Shown one piece after another: positions 44,531 to 55,741 of a stretch of DNA of 64,000 bases; the first letter of the stretch is position 1, and the number at the start of each line of letters is the position of its first letter. Where the stretch lies: positions 6,597,157 to 6,661,156 of the forward strand of contig NC_133301.1 in the NCBI RefSeq assembly GCF_005239225.2, written 5' to 3'. Made by a program: the position numbers and the translations under genes. The notes beneath the pieces were generated by a model, which was not told the origin of the DNA, ran no database searches, and saw only the letters and a program-made list of their open reading frames with translations. The DNA comes from Populus alba. Its lineage: Eukaryota; Streptophyta; Magnoliopsida; Malpighiales; Salicaceae.

Positions 44531-45383
44531 ATTATGACTTAATGGATGGATCGAATGGCCAATAAATTTGGAGATACATTGGATAGGTTAGAGAAACAAC
44601 ATGTTAATGATCATGGTAGGGTTCAAATTAGGCCTGCAAGAAGAGAATTTAATGTTAGGATGGTTGTTAGGCGAGTTAACACCAATGTGAATGAATTTGT
44701 GGTTAATAATCAAGACATGAGTGATGTTGATTTGAATATGTATCTATAAGATAAGGGGAATGTTTTGGACAGTAGTGGAATTGTTAGTTTGTAGGGGAAA
44801 GATATAGTGATAATTTTTGGTCAGAGGGGGTAATTATAGGTATTGGGACCATAATACTAAGTTAGGTGAAGGTTTGGGTACAATTAGTTGAAAATAACGG
44901 CTTTTCATGGGAAGAATGATCTTGAAGTTTATTTAGAATGAGAGAAGGTGGAGTGGATTTTTTAGTGTCACGATTATTTGGAACCCAATCAAGCTTGTTG
45001 AGATTGCTTTTATTGAATATGCCATTATGTGGTAGGGTCAATGAGTGACAAACCAAAGGAGGAATTATGAGAGGCAAGTCCATATTTGAGATATGAAATC
45101 CCTTATGATGACGAGATTTGTGTCTAGGAACTATTATAGAGAATTATATCAAAGCTTATAGAGTTTGAATCAAGGTACAAAAAGTATAGTTATGATTCAA
45201 GCTAAGTGTTAAAGAGGATAAGGAGGCTACAATGACTAGATTCATTAATGATCTTAATCATGATATAGCTCATATTGTGGAGTTGCATCATTATGTGGAA
45301 TTGAAAGAGATGGTTCCATATGGCCATTAAGATGGAGAAACAATTTAAACAAAAGGGTACCATACAAAAACATCAACCATTAG
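44531..45383 (+). pseudogene. Heavily decayed Ty3 Gag
   Basis: Plus-strand snippets in shifting frames follow the order of element A's Gag: DRLEKQHV..., NNQDMSDVDLNMYL, AFHGKNDLEVYLE then VEWIF, RFINDLNHDIAHIVELHHYVEL. Many stops. The family-B LTR at 45384 interrupts it before the zinc knuckle. Confidence 0.7.
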
Positions 45384-46257
45384 TGATGTGGACCAACCCA
45401 AAAACACCAGCAAGGACCCATGACATGTTCCAAATGGTCCAATGACTCAGTTCAAGACAAAGACATTGAAAGAGACATTGAATGCATTGATTTTGAAGGT
45501 TTCCACCAAGTCAGAATTGAAAGGTCCATTGGAGTATCAAGAGGAGACCCTAGTACATCTTATTCATGTGCAAGAGGGATCTAATACAATCTTATTTGGG
45601 CCATGAAGTGAGGACAGCAAAGGAAACAAAAGAATCCTACTACAACTTATAGCCTACCTTTTCCTTTTGTTTCTAGGATTAAGGAGCTGCATAGAAGGCT
45701 ATAAATAAGCCTTGAATCAGTTCTGTAATATTTTACTTCATTATTTTCTTCTCATGGCAGAACATGGATTTATATTAGGGGCTTTATTTTATTTTGTTAG
45801 CTACAGTGCAATGCTTGTTTGGGCTTAATTAATACTTTGTTTTCAATTAGGATCCGAGGCTTGTTTTGATTAATGGGTTTTCAATTTAGGGTTTTGGGTC
45901 AGTTTTGAGTGGACCTCATATAAGTCCACATAAAGGGTCCATTACGGTTAATTTTTCAAGAACTATTTAAACTCATGTAAGCCAAAATTTTGACAGCTTT
46001 GATGATTATTACTTCTAGATTTTTAGTTTTAACGTGTGAGAGTGATTCTTGCAATCTTCAATTCTTGAACAAACTGAATCTGACTTATTGAAGATTAACT
46101 GGCTTTATGGCGCCATTGTACTCATTCCAATAGTGTTTGTGTCTTGGGGCAAGTTTCCATTATGTCACACTCCTATTAGACCTATTTCAGTTTTCTAGGA
46201 TCAGATCTTAATCTTGATTGTGGGTTGCGCGACCACTTGATCATGAGGTTCGCATCA
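45384..46257 (+). repeat. 5' LTR of a family-B Ty3 element (874 bp)
   Basis: Starts TGATGTGGACCAACCC, ends GAGGTTCGCATCA, and is followed directly by a primer-binding site. The pol-tail frame (GPMTQFKTKTLKETLNAL-like) has drifted. A TATA-type sequence is less clear than in family A. Confidence 0.9.
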
Positions 46258-46259
46258 GT

Positions 46260-46271
46260 TGGTATCAGAGC
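46260..46271 (+). promoter_or_regulatory. Primer-binding site
   Basis: TGGTATCAGAGC, exact match to the initiator-Met tRNA type, two bases after the LTR. Confidence 0.93.
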
Positions 46272-47415
46272 TAGGCTTCAAAACAAGGTTATCCTTTTGT
46301 TATTTTTGTTTATTTTAGTGTTCCTTTAAGTTTTTCAGTGTTTGTGTCCATCTTCTTGACCTTCGTGTCTATGTCATCTAAGCAAAAACAAAAAGGGTTA
46401 TATTTCATCTTGTTACTATCTCGAATCATATCAGTATATTAAAAAAAATAGAGAGAGAGAGAGAGAATAGTTGAAATTTGAAGGATCATTCAATTTGTGC
46501 CGCAGAAACACAATTCTTGGTGAACCATATGAAAACCACCTTGGAATCAATTGCAACTTCATATTCAGTATATTGGGGGTGAGATCGCATCATATATCAA
46601 ATTTGGCCTCATTCTGATATTGTTTGCTTAATGTTTTAATTTGAGGTTCAATTCTGCTGCAGAAACACTACTCTTAGTAAACCATAAGCAAACCATCTTA
46701 GAATTAATTGAAACTTCATATTCTATGTATTGAGGATGAGACCGCACTGTACATTAAATTTGGGCTTATTTTGATATCAACTTCTAAAGGTTTTATTTGG
46801 AGGTTCAATTCTATCGCAAATTGATCATACAAGGGGTTTGAGTACCTAGACATAAGAGAACAACCTATAAATTGAGTTTTGTTGTTTTTTTAGTATTATA
46901 ATACTAAATATTGAATTTGAGGTCATCTCAAGATCGTTTGGTCTGGGTTTCAAAACTATTACATATAAATTGCGTAACAAGTTAGATTTGCATCAAGTTT
47001 CAAAACATGATCCTTACTATTTAGTTTTGTCTAAATATTTTTGTTTCTATTATATTTGGGTTATCTAGGAGTCAAGTAACTATTTTTGCTAATATTCGCT
47101 TTTGTTTTATTTCGTGTCTTCGTTTCATCAACAATTCTTACAAATTTGCATTGCTACTCGCGAAATCATAATCATAGTTTTGTTTTGCTTTGTTTTCAGT
47201 ATATTTATTGATTCTTGAGTCTGAAAATTATTATTAGAGTGCACTGCGAAGGCTACTAACTTTGATTTGTTGATTTCAATTCCTAAAGAAAGTAAATTGT
47301 GAGGTAAAAGCCATAATAAGCTTATTAGAGTGAAAAGCTTTGATTTTTTTTGTGTGATACACGAGAGGTGTGAGGATATACTTTGTGCTACTAACCAAAT
47401 TTTGTGGATTCAAAG
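46272..47415 (+). other. Leader of the family-B element
   Basis: About 1.1 kb, homologous to 25652-26545, with the same internal tandem units ('gaggttcaattctg.tgcagaaacac', near 46486 and 46646). No open frame. Confidence 0.75.
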
Positions 47416-48594
47416 ATGTCTGAAAACAACGAATCAGTGACATAAAACACTGACGTAGCTTTCCAATTACGAGCCATAGGCCAGTAACTTGAGCTGTTGT
47501 CTAGGACGTACAAGGATCTGAAAGATGTGGTGAATTCGATAAAGCAACATAATAGTGGGGCTGATTGCCGAGGAAATACGGTCCGTATGACCGTATGGAA
47601 TGTCAGATCTGATGTTGAAGAGTTTGTTGATGAAAACGCAGATGCGGGTGAAGATGACTGTGAATTTCTGTGGACTAGGTACTTATGAAGATATGGATGG
47701 GGACTTGGACACCATTAAACTAAAAATTCCTAACTTTTAAGGTAAAAAGATCTCGAGGCTTATTTGGAGTGGGAGAAAAAGGTATATTGGATTTTTTTTA
47801 TTGCCATAGCTATTCTGAACAAAAAAAGATGAAATTGGTGATAATTGAGTTTACGGAGTATGCATTGATTTGGTGGGATCAGATTGTGATCAATAGGAGG
47901 AGGAATGGGGAGCGACCCGTTCAGACATGGGGGGAGATGAAAGTCTTAACGAGTAGATGATTTGTGCCAAACCACTATTACAAAGACTAATATTTGAAGC
48001 TCTAAGGTCTGAATCAAGGTTATAAGACAGTAGATGAATATCACAAAGAGATGGAGATAGCAATGATTCGGGTCAATGTTGTTGATGATAGATAAGCCAC
48101 CATGGCTAGATTTCTAAATGGGTTGAATCGGGACATTGCCAATGTGGTTGAGCTATAACACTATGTGGAGCTAAAGGACATGGTTCACATGGCTACGAAG
48201 GTGGAGAGACAACTTAGAAAGGGGCATGCTTGGCCAGCGTTTAATTCGGGTTCTTCATCATCTTAAAAGCCAAATCTAAAGAGAGAGGGTACTGTCCGAC
48301 CGAGCTCCTTTGTTCCTTCTATAACGGAACCACCAAAGGCTAAACTTGATGTCCCTATTGATGCTAAAGATAAATTTGAAACTCAATCTAAACGTACTCG
48401 TGATGTTAAATGTTTCAGGTGTCAGGGACATGAACATTATGCTTTAGAGTGTCCAAACAATAGAATCATGATGATTAGAGATAATGGTGATATGGAATTT
48501 GAAAGTGACAGATCTGATTGTGAAAGCATGCCAGCATTGGAGGATAGTGATTGGGATCAGTTAGCATTACCGGTTGAGGAGTCCTTGGTTATAA
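47416..48594 (+). pseudogene. Ty3 Gag with zinc knuckle, family-B element, truncated
   Basis: From ATG 47416 (MSENNESVT, then a stop) the Gag pattern follows in several frames: YKDLKDVVNSIKQH, KMKLVIIEFTEYALIWWDQ, NRRRNGERPVQTWGEMKVL, ARFLNGLNRDIANVVEL and HMATKVERQ. Then come the knuckle CFRCQGHEHYALEC and the acidic linker (IRDNGDMEFESDRSDCE). It breaks off at 48594 in the linker, before the protease, and joins an inverted LTR fragment. At least five stops or shifts. Confidence 0.88.
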
Positions 48595-48956
48595 GATTAT
48601 ATTGCAGCTCATTAAAGATCCTTGTGGAACTAAGAAATTCCCAAAACCAGCTGCCACATCCTTGTAGGAAAAGAACCATAACCAAATAGGAAGTCCACAA
48701 GTCAAATGAAAGTAAATAACAAAATTCGTATAGCCTATGTTGACCAGTATTGCGGTGCCTTCCCAAACTCCAATTGACCTGAATTTTTAACTCAAGGTAG
48801 GCAAACATGTCTGGAGAGTCCACATAAAATGTTACCCTGATCCAATGGTTGGATTAAAAATTATGATTGTTGCCGTGAACCTGGATTGTTGCGTTTTTTA
48901 TGCCAAAATCCGAATTTGACCTTACTTGGGTCATATCACAAGGCTGAACCATATCA
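48595..48956 (-). repeat. Family-C LTR 5' part, minus strand
   Basis: Reverse complement of 56651-57020, ending at the LTR start TGATATGGTTCAGCC (48956). Abuts a plus-strand family-A fragment. Confidence 0.85.
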
Positions 48957-49358
48957 AATTGTAAGTGGGCCTCATAAGGAGGGTCCATTAGGGTTTATTT
49001 TAGTTTAGAGTCAGTATAAATAAGGACATAACCAAACATGTAAGGTTACACAATTTTCAGATCAATAAACTTCTTTTGCCGCACTTGTTTTGTGTTGGTG
49101 GGATAATTTCCCTTCCTTAGTTCTCTAAAGAACTGAAAACAACTTATCAAGGAACAACTGGTTTCGCGGCATCATCCTTATACTACTCGTTTGCAAATCA
49201 GATTAGTTGGGTGGGGGTTTTCCGTTTTCAATTATGCTGGTGCCTAGGTATAAGTTATCTTTATGTTAAACTCCTATCAAACCTGATTTATTGGCTTTTC
49301 GGGAATTAGTGTCTTTACGTGTGGTTTGCGTGATCATCTAATCACGAGGTTCACATCA
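48957..49358 (+). repeat. Family-A LTR 3' part, plus strand
   Basis: From AATTGTAAGTGGGCCTC to CACGAGGTTCACATCA. TATA-type CAGTATAAATAAGG retained near 49012. Abuts a family-D fragment. Confidence 0.85.
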
Positions 49359-49360
49359 AT

Positions 49361-50528
49361 GGAGTTAAGGAATAGATTACTTTAAAGTATTGAATTTATT
49401 AGACAAAACTTGTTAAATTTGTCAAACTAGACCTTCGCAACATATTTGGAGTATAAATAAAAAAGTTTCTATGATTTAAGTTACGATAGAAACTAGACGT
49501 ATCAAGCTTTCCAACCATATATGGTAGGCATAATAATTCATCCAAATGAGAGAGAACAATGTGTTTTAAGTTAGGATAAAAACATCTATCAAAATATGCG
49601 AAAATTGAAGATTTGCACTCCATGGAGGAATTTTGGAATGAAAACTTTGTTTTTATTATCCTATTTTATTTATTCATTTAATGTTGAATAATTATTTTTA
49701 ATTTTAATTTGTTTCTAGCTCGTTAGACAATGTTTAGGAGTTTATTTATTATTGGATTTATATTAGTTGATTACTAGTTTAGGCTCATTAGACTGCAACC
49801 CAAAAGGGTACATTAAAGGAGACTTTATTATGTTTTTTTAGCTGCAAATTTCAGTAGTAAGTTGGAAAAATTCCCTGATGAGTGTTGGAATAAAAATGTT
49901 TATTTAATTTTTTTCAAGTTGGAGAATAATCGTGAGTTTTTCCTTAGCCCAACACTCATCAAGGAATTTTTTTCAACTTGTTATTGAATTTTACAGGTAA
50001 AAAAACATAATATAGTCTCCATCTTTTGGGTTGCAAGCTAATGATCTTAAAATAGTAATCAACTAACATAAGTTTAATAATAAAATAAACCAATAAACAT
50101 TGTCTAATGGGTTAGAACAAAACTAAAATTAAAAATAATTATTCAATATTAAATAAATAAAATAGGATCTTTATTCCAAACTTCCTCCATGTAGCCTGAA
50201 TCTTTAATTTTTCGTATATTTTTTTGTAGATTTTCAGTCTTAACTTCAAACATATTATTCTTTCTCATCTGGATGAATTATTAGGCCTATCATATATGGT
50301 TAGAAACCTTGAGATGTCTAGTTTCCAACTCAACCTGAATCGCAACAAAATTCCACTTGTAGCTCTTGATATGTCCAAAACCCTACACGAAAGTCTAGAG
50401 GAACAGATTTGACAAGATTTGTCTAGTAAATTTGACCATATAAAATAATATGTTCTCGAACTCCATTTGACCTGAACATTTACCGATATATTTTAAGGTC
50501 AAATTTAGACCTATCTTGGTTCGTATCA
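49361..50528. repeat. Large inverted repeat of family-D LTR halves
   Basis: 49361-49896 is family-D LTR on the plus strand. 49948-50528 is the same region on the minus strand and extends to the LTR start (TGATACGAACCAAGATAGG on the minus strand, at 50528). About 50 bp separate the arms; the inner edges are 'ctgatgagtgttgg' and 'ccaacactcatcaagg'. Arms of about 520 bp are diverged but clearly paired. Confidence 0.85.
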
Positions 50529-50858
50529 ATCATACTAAGGTGTTAGTCAGCCGAGTTATTTGTGCGTAGAGTTTAGGATTTGTATGTTAAGATCACTAAG
50601 CAGATTCAAGCAAGTAATGCACAATATAAAATATAAATTGATTTATGAATAATATGTCCAAAACACTATACAATTATTAATCCTTTAAAGTCTCTCTTCC
50701 TCCTAATTTTTTTTATGCTTTAAATTCTTGGCTTCTTTCTTTCCTTGCTTTTATTTCTTTTTAGTTCATTATCTCGCATTAGATGAGGTCAAGCTTCTAC
50801 AATCCTATATAAGTTGGTGGAGACACTAGACTTGAGATACTATATTTACACTTGTATG
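50529..50858. other. No recognisable feature
   Basis: AT-rich DNA between the inverted LTR pair and a LINE copy. Confidence 0.5.
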
Positions 50859-52200
50859 ATTATAGACGATGAATCTCCACAATAATGAAGATCACAACCA
50901 CTTGTTCTTTGAATGCTCCTATACGAAAGCATTATGGTGGAATGTTTGTGACAGATGCGACATTCCAAGAATGACAAAAAGCTTGGATGAATGGATTCGA
51001 TTGGGCATTGTCACTTGGCATGGGAAAAGTTTCGTCAACTTTTCTCGTAAACTAGGTTTCGCAGCTACAGTGTATTGTATCTGGCAAGAACGGAACGCAA
51101 GGATCTTTGCAGATGTGTTGATGCGAACCTCGTGATCACGTGGTCACGCAACCCACAATCAAGATTGAGATCTGATCCCGGAAAGCCGAAATAGGTCTGA
51201 TATGAGTGCGACACAATGGAAACCTGCCCCAAGGCACCAACACTATTGGAATGAGTAGAATGACGCCACGAAGCCAGTTAATCTTCGATAAGTCAGATTC
51301 AGTTCGTTCAAGAACTGAAGAATGCAAGAATCACTCTCACACGTTAAAACTGAAAAATTCAGAATAATATTCATCAAAGCTGCCGAATTGTGGCTTACAT
51401 GAGTTTAAATAGTTCTTGAAAAGTTAACCCTAATGGACCCCTTATGTGGACTTATATGAGGTCCACTCAAAACTGGCCCAAAACCCTAAACTGAAAAGCC
51501 CATAACCCTAAAATGAAAAGCCCATAACTTAATCCAAACAAGCCTTGGATCCTAGCTTAAAACAAAGTATGAATTAAGCCCAAACAAGCCTTGGGCTGTA
51601 GCTAACAAAATAAAATAAAGCCCTTATCTCATGGCCCAAATAAGGTTGTATTGGACTCCTCTTCCACATGGATAAGATGTACTAGGATCTCCTCTTGATA
51701 CTCCAATGGACCTTCCAATTCTGACTTGGTGGAAACCTTCAAAACCAATGCATTCAATGCGTCTTTCAATGTCTTTGTCTTGGACCGAGTCATTGGTCCA
51801 TTTGGAACATGTAATGGGTCCTTGCTGGTGTTTCTGGGCTGGTCCGCATCATGTGTCTAAAGCTTCGAATTTGGTTTTTGATCAAATCGAATGTATCATT
51901 CGCGATAAGCTTGTTTTGATGAGGAACGTTCAACAAACAAATAAAAACATAAGGATCCAAAGACTTTGGAGGGTCAATAACATGGACTCTTAATTTGATG
52001 TTTAGCTGGTTGTTTTTGTACCCTTAGCATATCTAGTTGGTCTAAGTTTTTGTTGTGTTATGTGGCTAGCCTGTAGCCATTTGTTGGTTTTCGTTTCTGT
52101 TCACATTGTAAATCTTGGGTGTGCCCATTATATTCCTTGTATCGTTTTCTTTTAATACATAAGTCAGCTTACCAAAAAAAAAAAAATTATAGACGATGAA
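50859..52200 (+). mobile_element. 5'-truncated L1 LINE with 15-bp target duplication, split by a solo LTR
   Basis: Direct repeats ATTATAGACGATGAA at 50859-50873 and 52186-52200 enclose the last 570 bp or so of the LINE family seen complete at 30313-36554. The zf-RVT block (NNEDHNHLFFECSYTKALWW) and RLGIVTWHGKSFVNF are readable at 50869-51118, and the ORF2 end (FDQIECIIRDKLVL...NNMDS) at 51852-51993. The 3' untranslated region and A tail follow. A 733-bp solo LTR lies at 51119-51851. The 3' region differs from the complete LINE at many positions, so it is an older insertion. Confidence 0.93.
51119..51851 (-). repeat. Solo Ty3 LTR, family B (733 bp), inside the LINE
   Basis: On the minus strand it runs from TGATGCGGACCAGCCCAG (51851) to CACGAGGTTCGCATCA (51119). 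Perfect 5-bp target duplication TGTGT at 51114-51118 and 51852-51856. It is shorter than its relatives by a deletion near 51620. The pol-tail frame is partly kept. Confidence 0.93.
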
Positions 52201-52685
52201 GGGAAGTCCAAATTATTGAGGGTTTAAGCTTTAGCTTATGCTTTTGGTTTGATTTATTTGAACTTTATTTATTGGGATTAATTAAGTTATTTTTAGATAT
52301 TTTATTTATTTGGCTATAAGCCCAAATATTTGTTTTAGTTAGTAGTTTAGTATTTATATCATATTTCTCTAAATATTAAAGAGTTATTGATGAATTGAAT
52401 AAAATTGCAAAGCTATAGACTTTTCCCGCTCTCATTCTTGTCTTCTCTAGCCTTTTCTTTTTTGTGCTCTTTGCTTCTTATTAAAACAAAATAAATTAAA
52501 TTTTATCTCTTTAAATATGTTAATTTGATTTATTTATTAATTGAATTAAAATTAAAATTAAAACTACAATAAAATTGGTTTCAACTTGTCACCTTTCCAA
52601 ATAGCCTATTAAAAGTTAATAATACCATATTCAACAAATACTAAAGCATAAAAAGCTTATGAGATTTATTAAAAACCTTACTTTT
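52201..52685. other. AT-rich stretch, nothing recognised
   Basis: No motif or frame of note. Confidence 0.5.
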
Positions 52686-53130
52686 AAAGTGTGTTTAGAA
52701 GGATGGTGATAACCTTTAGAACATATTTTTTGCCTGAAAATACTTTCAAATTATATATTTTTTTTATTTTTTAAAAAAATTATTTTTAACATCAATACAT
52801 AAAATAATTCAGAAATATATAAAGAATATAATTTTAAACAAAAAATATTAAATTAAAAAAATGGTGTTCCAAACGCTATCTAAATTAAAAAAACCTTTTA
52901 GTACTAGCGACGGGGTACACGGACTCATCACCTTATCATATACTAAAGGCTTATTTGAAAATACGGTGCAAATTGCGTTCCTTTAAATTTTTTAAAAAAA
53001 TTTATTAAAAATTATATTTTTATATTTTCAGATATTTTAATATATTGATATTAAAAATAATTTTTTAAAAATTAAAAAAATATTATTTTAATATATTTTT
53101 AAATAAACCACAATTTTAACCAGAATATCT
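52686..53130. repeat. Two AT-rich non-autonomous repeat copies in opposite orientation
   Basis: 52690-52885 runs from GTGTTTAGAAGGATGG to GTGTTCCAAACGCTATC, with an AT-rich core containing 'aacatcaatacataaaat'. 52945-53120 carries the same kind of core inverted ('ttatttgaaaatacgg...aaccacaattttaacc'). The ends suggest a short terminal-inverted-repeat element, but I could not fix exact termini. Confidence 0.45.
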
Positions 53131-53214
53131 CTTTCCTAGCATCATCAACATCATGTTACAACCTGCATTGTCTATTGAGACTTGAACAGTAAACATAACA
53201 GTGAAAAATACTAA

Positions 53215-53304
53215 TCAAATCAAAAAATTATAATTGATCACGTCAGATTGCATGAACGAAAAATGAAGCGAATGGAGTGCTAGAGATTGAAGGTGGTTAT
53301 TCAT
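53215..53304 (-). other. Possible exon piece interrupted by the copia element (left part)
   Basis: The minus frame NNHLQSLALHSLHFSFMQSDV joins, across the copia insertion, to [21 protein letters not shown] at 59088-59160 (also duplicated at 61379-61450). The protein is not recognised. It could be an exon of an unknown gene or a chance frame. Confidence 0.3.
53300..53304. repeat. Copia target duplication, left
   Basis: TTCAT, matching TCCAT at 59088-59092 with one mismatch. Confidence 0.7.
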
Positions 53305-53579
53305 TGTTGGAGATAACTCTGATCCTGTTGAAGATAAATCTGATCCTAAGATAAACTCAGTCAAAACATGATGACTATCCCTAATATCCTGCAGCAACAA
53401 CTCTATTACAATTGTGATAATATTTTTGAGTTTTGAATAGCTAAAGTATAGGATGCAGTTATAAACGTTTATGTTTAAATATACACAATGTACATACTAC
53501 CTGTTAATGAAAAATAAAAGGAATATTTTTTCATTCATCTGCGTCTTTCTCTGTATTAATCTAAGTTTGAGATTCTTCA
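53305..53579 (+). repeat. Copia 5' LTR
   Basis: TGTTGGAGATAAC...GATTCTTCA, 275 bp, followed at 53580 by TGGTATTAGAGC, one base from the initiator-Met primer site. The three LTR copies (here, 58813 and 61105) differ at only a few positions by eye. Confidence 0.95.
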
Positions 53580-53591
53580 TGGTATTAGAGC
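53580..53591 (+). promoter_or_regulatory. Copia primer-binding site
   Basis: TGGTATTAGAGC, one mismatch to TGGTATCAGAGC. Confidence 0.88.
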
Positions 53592-53627
53592 TTTTTTAAA
53601 AGACTCACATCTAAATCATTATTCAAA

Positions 53628-54483
53628 ATGTCTGCCTTCCAAAAGTCTTCAACTTCCCTTAATACTACAAATAATCTTCCCATCTTCTCCCATCCACCTT
53701 ACCAAACTCACATGGTTGAATTACCCTACTTGGAAAGCTACCATGTTACCCTACCTCAAAAGGTCAAAAAGTATATGGTTATGTTGATGGCACTGTTCAG
53801 GAACCTTCAACGACCATCACTCTCTCTGATGGCTCTACAACTCCCAATCCAGCTTATGATATTTGGGAAACTCAGGATAATTCTTAATTCTTAGCTGCAT
53901 CAATTCATCTCTCTCTGATGAAGTGCTTGCCCAAGTTGCTCATTGTAGCACCTCTGTTGCTGTTTGGTTGTCTCTCAGTTCTCTTTTTGCATCCCAACCT
54001 CGTGCTAAAGCAATTCATGTTCGCTCTCAACTTTCCACTCTGCGAAAAGGAAATCAATCAGCAACTGAATACTTTATGACCATTAAACGTCTTACTAATG
54101 ACTTAGCAATTGCTGGTCAACCATTGAACTGTGATGACATTATCACTTATTTGCTTGCCAGTCTTGGTCCTGAATATGATACTCTCATTTCAATGATATC
54201 TCACTGAGATAATTCTCTCACTTTGGACGAGCTTTTCTCTATACTCCTAACATGTGAAGCTAGGATTCAGCATCACAATCAAACCTTATCTATTCCCATG
54301 GCTTCAGCCAATATTGCTAGTCGCCAACAATATTATTCTGCAGGCAAGAACCGAAACAAATTCTCTGCTCCTTAAGGCAGGAGGCGTCCTCAATTTATTT
54401 CTACTCGTGGAGGTTACCGTGGTAATAATAATATTTGTTGTCAATTATGTGACACACCTGGTCATATAGCTTCTCGTTGCTAG
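53628..54483 (+). pseudogene. Copia Gag with zinc knuckle
   Basis: Starts ATG 53628 (MSAFQKSS). After shifts the gag core is readable at 53923-54207: AQVAHCSTSVAVWLSLSSLF, TLRKGNQSATEYFMTIKRL, DDIITYLLASLGPEYDTLI. The CCHC knuckle CQLCDTPGHIASRC lies at about 54440-54480, followed at once by a stop where Trp is usual. Capsid-like function is inferred from the family. Confidence 0.88.
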
Positions 54484-55551
54484 AAACTTTTTGATCCAAA
54501 CTTCCAACCTCCACCACCACGTTCACGTCCTCAAGCAAACCTTGCCTCTCATAAGTTTCAGCATCAATTCATTGAACAAGAGTGGCATCCTAACACTGGC
54601 GCGACTCATCATCTGACTAACAATATGAGCAATCTGAATATCCAGAGTAATGATTTTTCTAGAAATGATTAAATTTACATTGGAGACGGTTCAGGTTTGA
54701 AAATCACTCATACTGGAACTACATCTCTATCTACCTCTTCTTCTTCTTTTGTTCTTAATAACATTCTTATCGTACCACAAATTACCCAAAATCTTTTATC
54801 TGTTCAAAAATTTGCTCAAGACAACATACTTTGTTTTTTATTATTATTAAGGATTACTCGGGAACGTCCTACATAAAGGCTTTATGTCTGATGGTCTCTA
54901 TTCATTCTCTCCATCACTTCAACATTGCCTTCCATCTGCATTTCTTGGTGTTCGAATCTCTATCAAAAACTCGCATCGCTGTCTTGGTCATGCTTCCTAT
55001 AGTACTATCAAACATGTTCTGCACAATAATAATTTACCTGTTAGCTCTACTATGAGACAAAATATTTGTCCTGAGTGTGCAATGGCTAAAAGCCATAATT
55101 TACCCTTTTCTACTTCTATTTCATCTGTTTTTAGACCTCTTGAATTAATTTATTATGATGTTTGGGGGCCTAGCTCGGTCGTTTCTACTTATGGATCTCG
55201 TTATTACGTTTGTTTTTTGGATACTTTCACCAAATTTATTTGGATATTCCTTTAAAATTAAAATCAGATGTTGAACCTATTTTTATTCAATTTCAAAAAT
55301 ATGTTGAATGACATTTTGATTTAAAAATTAAAGCAATTCAAACGGATTGGGGGGGGAGTATCAAAGTTTAAATAATTATTTCAAATCATGTGGAATTCAA
55401 CATCGTATATCATGTCCTTGTACACATGAACAAATGGGTTCTGTTGAACGTCGACATCGTCAAATTGTTGAGATGGGCTTAGCCCTACTAGCTCCCTCAA
55501 ATTTACCTCAACCTTATTGGGAAGATGCCTTTTTAACTGCCATGTATTTAA
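54484..55551 (+). pseudogene. Copia protease and integrase, N-terminal part
   Basis: The protease motif reads WHPNTGATHHLT: the catalytic Asp of D(S/T)GA is Asn. Downstream, the gag-pre-integrase zinc module (HRCLGHAS...CPECAMAK, 54960-55090) and the integrase core start (LIYYDVWGPS, then FLDTFTKFIWIFL) are readable. The second catalytic Asp lies in an IQTDW segment, after which a run of eight G (55349-55356) shifts the frame to GGEYQSLNNYF. EQMGSVERRHRQIVEMGLALL carries the Glu of the triad. An L1 tail splits the region at 55551. Confidence 0.9.
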
Positions 55552-55713
55552 CTGTTAGTTGGTCCAAGTTTTTGTTTTGTTGTGGCTAGCCTGTAGCCAT
55601 TTGTTGGTTTTCGTTTCTGTCCTCATTGTAAATCTTGGGTATGCCCATTATATTCTTTGTATCATTTTCTTTTAATACATAAGTCAGCTTACCAAAAAAA
55701 AAAAAAAAAAAAA
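55552..55713 (+). mobile_element. 5'-truncated L1 tail inserted in copia integrase
   Basis: Consists of the last 135 bp or so of the LINE 3' untranslated region plus about 20 A. By eye, 55559-55694 is identical to 36411-36546. A 28-bp direct repeat of copia sequence flanks it (55524-55551 and 55714-55741, beginning GATGCCTTTTTAACTGCC). Four non-LINE bases (CTGT) lie at the 5' junction. Confidence 0.95.
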
Positions 55714-55741
55714 GATGCCTTTTTAACTGCCATGTATTTAA

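Noticed and set aside
43648..44534. Target duplication of the LTR at 43653-44529
   Set aside because: Flanks CTTTA and TATTA agree at only three of five bases, too weak to claim.
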